Assembly: GCA_011503125.2 (NCBI GenBank)
Contig: WWBZ02000011.1
Span: 682,001-746,000 of the forward strand
Direction: 5' to 3'
From: Botryosphaeria dothidea
Taxonomy: Eukaryota > Ascomycota > Dothideomycetes > Botryosphaeriales > Botryosphaeriaceae
Length of the DNA stretch: 64,000 nt
Both the position numbers and the translations under genes were made by a program. The notes beneath the pieces are model-generated. The model was given only the letters and a program-made list of their open reading frames with translations, did not search any database and was not told the DNA's origin. The number at the start of each line of letters is the position of its first letter. Positions within the stretch are counted from its first letter, which is position 1. Positions 11,232 to 22,276 of the stretch are shown here, piece after piece.

Positions 11232-13700
11232 ATGGCCCCGCAGCCTGCTATCAACGCCGCAGACATCTCCGACGCCGCCCGCAGGAGCTTGCTGCTGCTG
11301 CTTGAAGGCGTAAGTAAGACTCCCGCATCCACACCGCCACGCGAACACACGTGCTAACAATCATGCCTGCTCGCCAGATCCGCGGCAAGAAGAACATAGT
11401 CTTCGAGAAGGCCCTGTCCGGTCCGCTCAACTTGCTTCTTAAGTTCTCCACCCTCCAGGAATACGGCGTCGACAAGCCCTTCTTTCTGGAGAACGGCAAT
11501 GTCGACTCCTCCCAGCGCAACGTCGTCTTCATCGCCAGAGGTGACAAGACCAAAACCGTTCTCGCCATAGCTGGTATGTGTCTGGAAGACTGAGCAGTAA
11601 GGATGCTTCTCGTATAGCTTTCTTGTTTTTCCATCTTCATTTTCATTTTACCTTAGCTTGGGAACCGAAGAGATTACCGCGAGACATCCTACTCGTCGTA
11701 TTCAGTCGTTTCCCTAAATCGACATATGTGCACTTGCTTCGTTCGTACTCTTTGGACGGAAACTACATTAGCCATGTAGGCCCTGTTCCGTGTCTGCTTG
11801 GTCAGTCGTTTTCCAAGAGCAACGTTGTGTCACAAGCATAGCCCACAGGCTCTCCAGTCTGAAGCCTTTTCAACAGGCGGGGAGTACGAGTTTGAATGCT
11901 GACATATATTGCAAACGCAGAACAAATCAAGAAACTCCGCCACAATGGCTTGATCGACCACGAATTCTCCGTCTTCTGGGTACCGCGAAGAACCCTGGTG
12001 TCGGACCAAGTGCTCGAGGAGGCCGGTGTTTTGGGTGAGGTTAATGTGGCAGAATGGCCGCTGAACTTCGTACCGCTGTCGGATGACCTGCTCTCCTTGG
12101 AGTTGGAGGATTCGATAACCGACCTCTATGTGGTGAGCAAGCCCATGACTGACTGCCTGATTTTCTGGTCTAACTTCGATGACAGCGCAAGGACCCAACG
12201 CCCACATTTCTCGCGGCCCGTGCTCTCATGCAAGTGCAGCAACAACATGGCTTATTCCCACGCATAGTAGGAAAGGGTGACAATGCTCGACGTCTAGCAG
12301 ATTTACTTATCCGCATGCGTACGGAAGTTGTGGCTGGATCGGGCTCCTCTACCGAGTCACCGTTGGGATTGACACCTAGCAATGTTTTGGACAGCTTGAT
12401 CATCATAGACCGAGAGGTCGACTTCCCAACAGCACTGATGACTCAACTGACCTACGAAGGCCTCCTGGATGAGGAGTTTCAAATCCAGTCAAATCAGATT
12501 GAGGTTGACTCGTCCGTCGTTGGAACCGCAGGAGCTGGCACCACGCAAGGCGGAGCATCATCATCAGCTGCGCCTTTGAGGAGAAAGATTCCCCTTGAGC
12601 CTTCAGATACCCTGTACAGCACCCTTCGAGACACTAATTTCGCAACTGTCGGCCCGCTTCTCAACAAGGTAGCGCGCCGCCTCCAGTCATCATACGAAAA
12701 CCGCAACATTCAGCAAAAGACGACTTCGGAACTCCGCGAATTCGTTACCAAGCTGCCTGGTTTCCAGCAAGAACAAGCTTCGCTGAAGCTTCACACCAAC
12801 CTCGCCGAGGAAATCATCAAGCACACCCGTTCCGACATTTTCTCGCGCGTGCTTGAAGTGCAACAAAATCTGGCTGCAGGCGCAGACCCGACTACTCAAC
12901 ACGACAACATCGATGAGCTCATCTCCCGCGGCGTGAAGGTTGAGACCATTCTCCGTCTCCTTTGCTTGGAAAGCTCCCTACACGGCGGTATCCGGCCTCG
13001 CGACCTGGAAAACTTCAAGCGGGCCGTCCTGCACGGCTACGGCCACCAGCACCTCCTCACCCTCACATCTCTCGAGAAAGCAGGCCTGCTCGTCCCTCGC
13101 AGTGGCGGTTTGGGCGTCGGCGCAAACCTCGGTGGCAGCGGCTCCCGCACCAACATGGTCACGAACTACAACTCGGTCCGGCGCTCACTCTCCCTCATCG
13201 TCGACGAGGTCAACGAGTCCGAGCCTGACGACATCGCCTACGTTTTCTCTGGCTATGCGCCTTTGTCAGTACGTCTCGTCCAGTGCGTCTTGCAAAAAGA
13301 TTACATCAACTCTTTGGCGTCCGCCCGTCCCAACGCCCCTCAGGGCCAGCAACAGGCATCAGGTGCCCTCGCCAACGCGCAAGGCTGGCGTCCGTTCGAG
13401 GATGTGCTGCGGTATATCCGTGGCGCCACGGTCGATGATGTTCAGGCGGGTGAGGAGAAGGCGGTCAGGGCAAGGCAGCTGCTCAATGGCCATGGCACAG
13501 CCGGCGAGGGGAAGACAGTCGTGGTGTTCTTCCTTGGCGGCGTCACGAGGGCGGAGGCTTCGGCGCTAAGGTTCGTGGCGAAGAGCTTGACGGAGGAGGG
13601 AAGGGGAAGGAGGTTAGTCGTCGCGACGACGAGTGTGATTAATGGAGATAAGGTCGTGGCAAGCGCGGTGGAGAAGGGGACATTGGGTGGGAGTGCGTGA
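11232..13700 (+). CDS. VPS33: Vacuolar sorting protein VPS33 (Sec1/Munc18 family)
   Basis: SM-family protein of the class C core of HOPS and CORVET, which bind SNAREs for vacuole and endosome fusion. Four exons, 11232-11309, 11378-11573, 11921-12132 and 12186-13700, give 666 aa. Landmarks in order: GKKNIVFEKALSGPLNLLLK, NGLIDHEFSVFWVPRRTLV, KDPTPTFLAARALM, LFPRIVGKGDNARRLADLL, LIIIDREVDFPTALMTQLTY, and near the C terminus VVVFFLGGVTRAEASALRFV, which is the Sec1 C-terminal signature. Intron 2 is unusually long (347 nt) compared with 68 and 53 nt for the others. All phases are consistent. Confidence 0.94.
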
Positions 13701-14042
13701 GGTAGGGAAGGAGGCCATTAGGGTATGGTAAGATAATTATAAAGAAGATACTTGACCTGTATACCACTCTACTTAGTTACTTCTAGCGAGGGGTTGTTTC
13801 GTTAGTGATCAGGAAACACAGTGATGCACGACCTGAATGTAAGCTCCCCTTCCCTCCCTCGTCCGCACCATCGGCATTTCACTGACAACTTTGGAGTCGT
13901 GAGAACGGGAGATCAAATATGGCCGTTGCATAGTTCAATAGTACACAGTGAGGACAAGAGACTACACTAAGGACGGATCACAGCAAGACGAACTCAAAGC
14001 CACAAAAAACGAACACCCCACGCGTCCACCGAGAACCAGCGT
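13701..14042. other. Intergenic between convergent genes
   Basis: 3' flanks of VPS33 (+) and the acyl-CoA dehydrogenase (-). Nothing else seen. Confidence 0.4.
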
Positions 14043-15553
14043 TCAGATATGACACTTCAAGAACCCCTTCGGAAACCCCGGCACAGGCGTGCTCCACACC
14101 CTATTGCTCGCACACGACTCCGGGTCGTAACCCGGCGTCCCGAAAATCTTCTGGATCTGCCGGCGCCTGATGCCGGCGTTGGACCCCTCGAAGATAGGCA
14201 AGCAGATGGCGTCGTCCATGAACAGGCCGTACGGCTGGGACGTGTCATACGACGTCACGCCGACGGCCTGCATGCCCTCGAGCACGCACTGGATGGCCGT
14301 CTCGGAGCCGTACACCTTGGCCTGGTAGGCGAGCTCGGCCTCGCCGGTCGTCTCGAGGTAGTGGCACGCCTTCCACGTCAGGTAGCGCGTCGTCTCCTGC
14401 CGCATCTTCATGCTGATCAAGTAGTCGGCGACGGTCTGGTAGTTGATGGTGGGCCGCGCGCCGCCGCGCGCGTCCGTCGTCACGATGGCCAGCGTGTGGT
14501 TGAAGCAGGACCGCATCAGCCCCGCCGCTCCCGCGCCCACCAGCGCCGCGGACTCGGTGAAGGCGGCCACGTTGACCATGGCGCCCTTGCCGGGCGTCGC
14601 GAGGATGTTCTTTGCGGGCACGCGGAAGTTGGTGAATTTGGTGCGTGGGCCGGAGGAGGCGCGGAACTGGTGGGGTTGATGTGAGTCTGCATTGTCTTGT
14701 CGGCGTGGAGAAAAAGGGGGGGGGGGGGGGGGGGGGGGGGGGCACTTACGCCGTGGGTTTCGACGTCGCCGGCGACGCCGAAGCAGCCCTTGTTGGCGGT
14801 AGCGTCGAACTCCTTGCGTGTGATGACGACGATGCCGACATTGTCGACTGGTGCGCCTTGGTCGCTGAACCGGCATACCAGACAGAGCACCTCCGGACCT
14901 TTGAACTCCCACTGGAGAGGGAGATGTCAGTCTCAAGTGTGGAACATGCATGTTATAGGGAGTTGAGCTTACGCCACCGCTGCTGGATGCCCAGATCTTG
15001 CCACCGTTAATAACAACCTCGTTACCCTGGACGCGGGCGAACGTTTGGATTCCTTTGCCGCCCTCATTCTGCAGCCAGTTGGCCGAGCCGGTGGGCTCCG
15101 AGAAACCCAAAGCCGCAAGCGGTGTACCTTCCAGCTTCAAGAATGGCTCCAAGAACTCCTTCTTCTGGGCCTCCGTCCCACTACGGCCATGTCAACACCT
15201 TGACAACCCTTACGATTTGATCATACTTACTACATGAAGATGGGAGCCAGTCCGAGACCCGTCACGAGCCAAGTGATTGGCAAGCTGGAATCGGCCGCGA
15301 AGAACTCCTCGCACACGAGGGCCACGTCGACGAGGCTCTTGCGCGTGCCGCCGTGCTGCTCCGGGATTTGCATCTTGATCCATCCACCCTCCATCATCTT
15401 ACGGTAGGCCTCGCGCGTAGCTTGGAACCGTTCCAGCTGCGTCGGCAGTGTGAGGTAGCGCTCCCGGCATGGCGCGAGCACCTCTTGGGCGAACTTGTGG
15501 GCGCCGGCCTTGAGCTGCTCTTGCTCGGGCGTGAGGGTGAAGTCGATGGGCAT
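14043..15553 (-). CDS. Acyl-CoA dehydrogenase family flavoprotein
   Basis: FAD-dependent alpha,beta-dehydrogenation of acyl-CoA, or a related acyl-CoA dehydrogenase-fold oxidation. Exons 15553-15231, 15180-14973, 14911-14750 and 14666-14043 give 438 aa. Landmarks: MPIDFTLTPEQEQLKAGAHK (N-terminal helical domain), GWIKMQIPEQHGGT, the FAD-contact strand GTPLAALGFSEPTGSANW, INGGKIWASSSGG, and IFEGSNAGIRRRQIQKIFG, which carries the glutamate at the usual catalytic-base position. Leader splice sites at 15621-15569 suggest a 5' UTR intron. Intron 3 (14749-14667) contains a 27-nt homopolymer. There is no obvious presequence or PTS1 (it ends LKCHI), so location is uncertain. A nitroalkane-oxidase-like role cannot be excluded. 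Confidence 0.85.
14716..14742 (+). repeat. 27-nt poly-G tract inside an intron
   Basis: Uninterrupted G run on the + strand, read as poly-C in the pre-mRNA, starting seven bases after the intron 3 donor (GTAAGTG) of the acyl-CoA dehydrogenase gene. Exact length may be affected by sequencing or polymerase slippage. Confidence 0.9.
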
Positions 15554-17197
15554 GTTGTACTGCCTGTGTTCTTCTCAGTATTGATGCACTGGATGCTGGG
15601 CATGGTATAGAGAGCTTACCCTCTGTGTTATTCTCTTTCGATTGCTGGAAAGCCGCTTTGATATTACTCAAAAGCCCTCTGGATTCTTGCTCGTTCCTGC
15701 GCTCTCCAAATATAACCGCCCCTTCTATCCTGCCTCTTCTTGTTATCATGGATCAACAGTGGTTCAAGGCTCGTCTCGGACATGCGATAGTTCGCAATCA
15801 ACCTATGCTACCGTCAAGATAGACTTCCATGTCTCCGCTACCCCGCAGTGCTGACAAGGAATTGTTCTCTGTGTACCTTTAGGGGTCCAGTCCAAACGCT
15901 ACATCACCCCATGCCGAAATTCAATCAGCTGATAACCTTGCATGTGGGCGGTTCAATCCATGGTGCAGATCATCTTTTCCACGTGTACATGAATACATCC
16001 AATGTGTACCATGGCTTTCATTTTTTCTGTCCTACAGCTTAAATAGTAGAGTAGAGGGGAAGCCTTTGACAATTCTGTATCAACCTCAAGCTTTCGATCA
16101 GTTGGTCATGGCTAGAGGGAATTTCCATATTCTCTAGAGGACATACAGAGCTTGCAAAGTTCCTGCGGAGTCTCCCTCACTTAGCCATTCAAGCAGTACC
16201 TGTATACTTTCAGGCTTTAACTTCACACCAAACCCCGTCAGATCGGATCATTCCTGGGAAAGAACCCCAGACGAATGCAGGAAGGGCTTGTAGTGTGGAG
16301 TCAATTATGCAGGACTCTGTCATTGGACGTCCGGAATCACAACCGAGGTAGGTTCATCGAGGGTGGTTCGCCGATTACAAAATGCAGTAGTCCGGATAGA
16401 TAGGGAGTGAGGTGGACTGTTATGGAAACGGCAACAGGGAAGATGATTGGTCTGAGATTGCAGCGAGGGCTTTACCCTGTTGAGAAAAACATTATTTAGA
16501 CTTTTTGAGTTACCCCAGGACCTTGCTGCTTTCCATGAATCCTATTTTGCGGCCCGCAACTCTGCTTTCGGTCCCTGCATCGAGCTATTGGAGCAGTGGA
16601 CGATCTTGTTGTTGGACAAGTGCCCTCTTATCTCATGTCTGATTTGGTATTGGGTTTTCTTGGGCCCATCTGAGCTCTATTGCAATTCGATCAATTAAGA
16701 GTGACGGGATTGATAGCGGGAGTCGGCTCTCCAATAGTTACAAGGGTGGCGAGGAGAGTTGGTTCTTTGGTTCGACGCCTGGTCGGCCTTTTTTTTTCAA
16801 CTCATGGTTCTTGATTCTTCAACTTGGAAGTTTAGTCACGCAATAGTAAAAGGAGCCTTAACCCGGCTCTTATCAAAATACACTTCACTGAAAATCGTAT
16901 GCTGTAGGGGAGAGTTATCTATCCAAAAAGTCTGCACGGAGATACTGAAATCTTGTGCTTTAGATACCCATATGGTTATATAGATCCGCCACGAGCAGTT
17001 GAACTTCTTAATATCACGCGTCATCTCTGATTGTAAAACGTGATCACCAATAAAATAGAATGGACGACAAATAGGAGCCGAGCTTGACCCAAATATGGTT
17101 CACTCCTGGCATAATTAAGAGCGTGTAGTAGGAACAGTTACAGGGTCTTACTATGGAATTGCCGTTCATGTGCCACTGATGCCGTAAATTCCTGACA
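15554..17197. other. Gene-poor region beside a HET pseudogene
   Basis: No intact gene. It begins with the acyl-CoA dehydrogenase promoter and probable leader intron. From about 16100 to 17190 base composition is more AT-rich than in the flanking genes, and minus-strand frames such as 16836-17024 could be further decayed sequence downstream of the HET pseudogene, but I cannot align them with confidence. Confidence 0.35.
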
Positions 17198-17783
17198 CTA
17201 AGGGACCTCTGGCTCCAAGTATATGCCATTGATAGTCTTCTCATACCCGGTCTTCTTGTTTGTCATCGAGTAAGGGGATCTCGGAAAATGAAAGCCAGGC
17301 AGAGGCCTTCGCTTGCTTGCGTGAGAAAGGGATTGCCGCGGGTGAGCAGCGAGAACCCCGTCATGTGTGGGAGACCTCTGAGCGGTGAGTGATTCGGGAT
17401 CCCAGGCGAAGAGTGAACAGTCGTCCGAACCTTTCATGATTTCCTCCTGCAATCTCGGAGACATCGCTAAGGTAAACATAACATAGATCTGACGTTCGGT
17501 ACCAACTATAAATGGAACTGATTGATTCCGACAGTTCAGCGCTACTAGATTTGTCTATGAAACAGTTGTCGGCCCAGGCGTAGTCGTCGCCAGCTTCGGC
17601 AGCAATTTTGCAGAATTCCGAAAATTTGCGGAAGCCATATCTTGTTTCTATGGTACTGTCTCTGCTTTCGCATTCTTGGAATGTGACTTCATCATCTCCC
17701 CCTGTATGGGTGAGAATTGTGTACTAAGGAGCCTCAGCTGCGAAGCACTCGATCTGGAGAGTTCAGGTATTGAGGAGTCGCAT
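17198..17783 (-). pseudogene. Decayed HET-domain (heterokaryon incompatibility) gene
   Basis: Minus-strand remnant of a HET-domain protein. From the ATG at 17783 the frame reads MRLLNT, a TGA at 17765-17763, then TLQIE and a TAG at 17726-17724, then YTILTHTGGDDEVTFQE (family form HTWGDEEV). The open stretch AWADNCFIDKSSSAELSESI, then SIYSWYRTSDLCYVYLSDV, matches the core HET block (family form DTCCIDKTSSAELSEAINSM). At about 17455 the match jumps, with a frame change, to RLQEEIMKGSDDCSLFAWDP and PYSMTNK, which in the family lie after the central WTLQELLAP and YGEGEKAF blocks. Those central blocks are missing, so there is an internal deletion. TGA where Arg (CGA) is expected fits C-to-T decay such as RIP, but that is inference. 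Confidence 0.8.
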
Positions 17784-17999
17784 TTTGGTTGAAGACATTT
17801 ATGAACTGAAGTGGGCTCAGCCTTGTTACGACAAAAGTTGGTGAGCAGGTCCTGCCTAGAGCAAGGGGCCCCCGCCATCTGACACGGCAGCACTCGTCTA
17901 CGCTGGTCGCCAAGTTACTTGAAATAAATAGACAGGTGACTAAACAACAGACAAATTCGTAAAAGCGTATTTACGTGAAAGGACATACATATCTCGTCC

Positions 18000-18623
18000 T
18001 CACATCACCATCGGCGCCCCGGCCAGCCTCGCGCCATCCGCCCACGCCAACCCGCTCCCATGCCCATCAAACTTCATCCACATGAACGAGTCTCTCTTCG
18101 TGCGCAGCGTATCTCTCGGCTTCGTCTCAACATCGTCGTCCTTCTTCTGCTCCACGCCGTCCTCATCGGGCAGCAAAAACAGCGTGTCCAGCGCCAGCGA
18201 CTTGGCCCACGTCTCGCGCCTCCTGCGCCGCCTCTGCGCTGCGATGTCGGGCAGGTCGGACGGCGTCTCGGAGCGCGGCGTCGACGGGCCGCAGGAGGTG
18301 TCGAGCGTGCTGGTTGAGGTGCTGGCCATGAGGGCCGGGCGTGAAGAGGCTGGCGAGGAGGGCGCGGTCGAGGGGCGGTCGAAGGCGGCGGCGGCGGCGG
18401 GGACCATGCGTGGGGGTGGGAGCAGCTCGATGGACTCGTCGAGCAGCATGTCGTCGGCGGGGAGGAGCGAGTAGGCGGAGCGGTTGTGGTGTTGGTTGTG
18501 GTAGTGACAGGGGCCGCCGCAGGCGATGGAGGCTTTGGAAGAGGAGGAGCCCTTGAGGCCGGTGGCCCGCCGCTTGAGAGGGCGGACCAGAGCGCGGAGG
18601 TGGTAGCGGACGGTGTGCCGCAT
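18000..18623 (-). CDS. Hypothetical Ser/Pro-rich disordered protein (207 aa)
   Basis: Not recognised. A single uninterrupted frame from ATG at 18623. A basic N terminus (MRHTVRYHLRALVRPLKRRA) is followed by a Ser/Pro/Ala-rich middle, a QRRRRRRETWAKSLALDTLF segment and a tail ending in FMWMKFDGHGSGLAWADGAR. The polyarginine could act as a nuclear signal; this is inference. No signal peptide or membrane helix is seen. Open length and distinct N- and C-terminal blocks favour a real gene, although the high GC content makes long chance frames possible. Confidence 0.5.
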   Translation of the reverse strand: MRHTVRYHLRALVRPLKRRATGLKGSSSSKASIACGGPCHYHNQHHNRSAYSLLPADDMLLDESIELLPPPRMVPAAAAAFDRPSTAPSSPASSRPALMASTSTSTLDTSCGPSTPRSETPSDLPDIAAQRRRRRRETWAKSLALDTLFLLPDEDGVEQKKDDDVETKPRDTLRTKRDSFMWMKFDGHGSGLAWADGARLAGAPMVM

Positions 18624-20112
18624 TATGCTTTATGTTCTTGGTGTCGTGGTCATAGAGAAAGGGAATAGAACAGTGACTGGCCCAGTGTGGGTTGAAGTGA
18701 TGGGAAAAGGGAACCAAGGACGAGTCTTTTCCCTGTCAAAGACTTGATTCCACACGCTCGCGTGTGTTTGAAAAGAGTGACTTGAATGGTGAAAATGCTG
18801 GACGCCCCTGAGAGGAGGAGCGTCTGCAAGTCACTGCTTGCTACCTATGTACTGTTGCACAACCAGGGCGGTAGTACTTCATTTTCGCATTCGGCGTTTC
18901 GAATCAACGGGGAGCCTCGCACATCTCGCCCCGGAAGAAGGAAAACAGAGCGGAAGAAACCTGGAGAAACATCCTAAAGCGAGTAAGAGCGTTTCGCGTG
19001 ACTGGTGTAGATGGGGGCCCCAGACACTATCAGGCATAGGTAAGACGACGATGGGCGCCATTGGAGAAGGGATCGTTGCAGATTATGGTTCAGGCGCTCA
19101 CAGTTGGGTGGTTATGCCTCGGGCATGCGTGTGGAGAGAGAGATAGCCTGATCAACCTCCGACCGTAGGCTGCTAGTAGTCAAACAGGAGGACAGGACGA
19201 GAAAAGCAATGGCGGGCAACAGGAAGTGGAGAGAGATCGGCGAGTTGCAGGGAAGATGCCGGTCTAATGCCAGGCGTTGGAGGGACGAACAAGGCTAGAG
19301 AGGGAGATCGACCACACCTCAGGGCCTTAAAAAGCATTAACTACTTTATATCACCGAATCGCCATGTGAAGGGACCGACGAAGCGGAAAACGCAAAGTCT
19401 TGGCCCAGAGAAAGTGACTTTAAAGGAAAGAGAGTTTCCATTGACAGCGAGGCAATGTAGACGTCTTCCTGCCCTTCAGATTGTTCTGCATCTTCCAAAG
19501 ATGAGTAGAGCACTGGTGAGATGGAGGAGATGGGTACAGGAGTGAGCCTCGGAACTTCGAAGTGGCCGTCGCAGGCGTGTGGAAGGATGAAACAGCGAGG
19601 GGAAGGACGGGAAGGGCCAGGCCTCAAGTGGCACCTGGTCGGGTTCACTTCGGAGAGGAAGCCGCATGCATGGTAAGCCGCGTCAGGATAGCCCCTTAAA
19701 TGCGAGGATTGCAGGTGTTGGTGTTGTTGTTGTTGTTCTGTTCGTGGAGGCCGCGGCGCCCGCAGCGCACCCGGCGATAGCCCGACAGCGGCGGAAGCAC
19801 GGCCGGCGCCAGGGCACTCGGTATGACGTGGAGAGCTCCTGCTTACCAAAGATTCCAGGCACTCACCACTCGTACACTCTCTCGACGCGCTCCGTGCCAT
19901 CACTGCCCTCCGCCCGCCAAAGAACACCATCGCCCGATTTCCCGCCGTCAATGGATGCGTAGCCGCTGAGATCCTGTCTATCCGCACTCTCCGCCGCTCT
20001 TCCGTCGCTTGCATCTGCTGCACCAACCCTGCTTCTCGCTTGAACATCCCCGACGTATCGGCTGCTTGCAGCCCTCAACGATCCCTCCTCGCCTTTCCTG
20101 TCCTCCGCTGCT
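18624..20112. other. Intergenic 1.5 kb upstream of TVP38
   Basis: Head-to-head spacing between the hypothetical gene (-) and TVP38 (+). A 233-codon minus frame (20047-19346, ATG start) lies in it; its composition is Ser/Arg/Pro-rich with a QQQQHQHLQ run and no domain. It ends up antisense to the TVP38 leader, so I do not call it a gene. Confidence 0.4.
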
Positions 20113-21392
20113 ATGAGCAGACAATCCACAGATTTCGACGCCCGCGCCTTAGCGCTACCCGTCGACCTGCCGCCAGAAGAACAAAGACGCACTTCCTTCA
20201 ACAGCGCCGCAACACCAGCATGGCGACGACGCTCCTCGTCAGCCGCCGGCGGTTCGTTAGCATCGAGCGGAGGCCGCCGGGGAGCTGTTTGGCGTATGCG
20301 GAATAATGCGGCTAAGCTGCAACGGCACGGACTGAAGCTGTACAAGCGCTTGACTCCGCTCCAGCGCGTGCTGCTGGTGCTGGCAGGCCTCACCTCCTTC
20401 GTCTTGAGCATCCTCTTCCTGGTCTACAACGAACACATATTCAAGTACTGGCTGGCCCCCGTGGCCAAGAAGTGGCGCGACATCCCCGCCGGCTGGCTGA
20501 TCCTGTGGTCCATGACCTTTGTCGTGAGCTTTCCCCCGCTCATCGGCTACTCGACCTGCGTCACGCTGGCCGGCTTCGTTTACGGATTTCCTAATGGGTG
20601 CGTCCCTCTCTGTCCACCATCATGCCATGCACTCGAAAATTTGAGAGTCCTGACCCCGCTAACCCCGCCCACAGCTGGTTCATCGTCGCCTCCGCCACCG
20701 TCTTCGGCAGCACGGCCGCCTTCCTCGCAACGCGCGTGGTCCTGCACCGCTTCGTGTCGCGCCTGATCGCTAACGACTCGCGCTTCGCCGCGCTGGCCCT
20801 CACGCTCAAGCATGACGGCATCAAGCTGCTGATCATGATCCGCCTGTGCCCTCTCCCTTACTCGCTGTCCAACGGCGCCATCGCCACCTTCCCAACCGTC
20901 CACTGGGCCTCTTTCATGGCCGCCGGCGCCATCGCCTCCCCCAAGCTCCTGCTGCACGTCTTCGTCGGCGCCAAGATCGGCGAGCTCGCCGAGAAGGGCG
21001 AGCAGATGGACGCAAAGACAAAGGCCATCTCCTACGTCTCCATCGTCATCGGCCTCGTCGCCGGCCTGCTGACCGGCTACATCATGTACTCGCAGACCAA
21101 GAAGCGTGCCGCCGAGCTGGAGGAGCAGGAGAGGCAGGGCGCGAGGCGGCGCAGCGCCGACGAGATTGCGCGCGAGTACGCGGATGATCCGGAGGCGGGG
21201 TTGGCGTCAGAGGTGCTGCGCGAGGAGGAGGACGATATCAGCTTGCACATGGACGTTGCGGATCTGGGCCACTATAGGGATGAGAGTCCGAGTGGGGGGG
21301 AGAGCGATGGCGAGGAGCGGTACGATGATGATGCCCCGGATGTCGTGTTTGATGTCGGGGATGGAGAGTCGCAAGACGGGGATAGGAAATGA
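20113..21392 (+). CDS. TVP38: Golgi membrane protein TVP38 (TVP38/TMEM64, VTT/SNARE-associated domain)
   Basis: Polytopic membrane protein of the DedA/VTT superfamily, in yeast a Tlg2-vesicle component. Exons 20113-20597 and 20675-21392 (400 aa) meet at a split GGC codon; the 77-nt intron has GCTAAC. After a cytosolic Ser/Arg-rich N terminus come hydrophobic segments VLLVLAGLTSFVLSILFLVY, WLILWSMTFVVSFPPLIGYS and WFIVASATVFGSTAAFLATR. The family signature LIMIRLCPLPYSLSNGAIAT follows, then VSIVIGLVAGLLTGYIMYSQ. The acidic C-terminal tail (about 90 residues, rich in Glu/Asp) is cytosolic. Length and order match fungal TVP38. Confidence 0.92.
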
Positions 21393-21842
21393 AAAATGGT
21401 GAGAGAAGAAATGTGAAGAATAAATTAGACCTTTGTTGCATCTTGCTTTCTGGCGTTTCGATCGTACGGGCATTGGGTCGGGTAAGGGCAAAGATATGGG
21501 ATATTCGGGCTCAGGCTCTTGTTCTCAGGCGCGGCGGCTTATGTCCAAATTTGGATGATTGTCACGACCATGAAATCAGGTTAGAGCGTTTGGAATAGAG
21601 AATGTGAAGACCTCTGATATATGTCTTGGCCATTTTGTACATGGAATAGAAACGCACATCTTGTCTGCTCCATTGAAACAATCTCCCGCTCTTCAGCGAG
21701 CACCACTCCAGGGGGTATCCGCAAAAAATCAAATCCAAATCCGCTATCAGCCTCACAGCCAAGCCTAAACCATCCACCTTCTCTCCTCTCCCACCCTCCC
21801 ACATATTGACAAACCCCAAAAGAAGAGGGAGAAATATTACAA
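21393..21842. other. Intergenic between convergent genes
   Basis: 3' flanks of TVP38 (+) and the small minus gene. No other feature seen. Confidence 0.4.
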
Positions 21843-22276
21843 TCAATCCCAATTCTCAAACCCTTCCTCATCCTCACCCCCTGCCTCCTCCTCCCGCGAC
21901 GCCGCCCCGATATCCCCCACCGCCGCCGCGACCTTCGCCCTCAGCCTCCGCAGCTCCGCCGCCAGCCCGTCGTCGGCCCCGCCGCCGCCGCCGCCGCTCT
22001 TGAACACCGCGTGCAGCGCGAGCAGGTCCTTCGCGCGCTGCAGGTCGGCGTCTTGCTTGTTCCTGTCCTTGTCCTCGGCTGCTTCTGGTTGCTGCGTCTC
22101 TGCCGCTGTCGTTGCGGAAGGGGAGGATGAGGTTGCGGACACGAGGGCGAGGGCGGCGGCGGGGTCCTGCGGGTGTGCGTGGTCAGTTGGGTGGATGGAT
22201 GGATGGATGGGGAAGGAAAGGTGCTTACGCAGACGCGGAGGGAAGTCAGGTCGGAGAGGACTTCGGCGATTTGCAT
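21843..22276 (-). CDS. Small unrecognised helical protein (123 aa)
   Basis: Not recognised. Exons 22276-22229 and 22166-21843 join in phase 0. The first encodes MQIAEVLSDLTSLRVC and the second begins DPAAALALVSATSSSPSATT. The middle, DADLQRAKDLLALHAVFKSG, and AAELRRLRAKVAAAVGDIGA look like two helices, possibly coiled, separated by a six-Gly linker; the tail is acidic and ends EEGFENWD. The 62-nt intron contains a GGAT tetranucleotide repeat. The helix-Gly-helix layout suggests a small scaffold or complex subunit, but I cannot place it. Confidence 0.6.
22193..22210 (+). repeat. GGAT tetranucleotide repeat in an intron
   Basis: Four and a half GGAT units inside the intron of the small helical-protein gene. 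Confidence 0.75.

Noticed and set aside
16836..17024. Minus frame as a further HET-protein segment
   Set aside because: Only vague resemblance to HET C-terminal regions; I could not align it block by block.
19346..20047. 233-codon minus frame with ATG upstream of TVP38
   Set aside because: Low-complexity Ser/Arg/Pro/Gln composition, no domain, lies over the TVP38 leader; GC-rich DNA gives such frames by chance.
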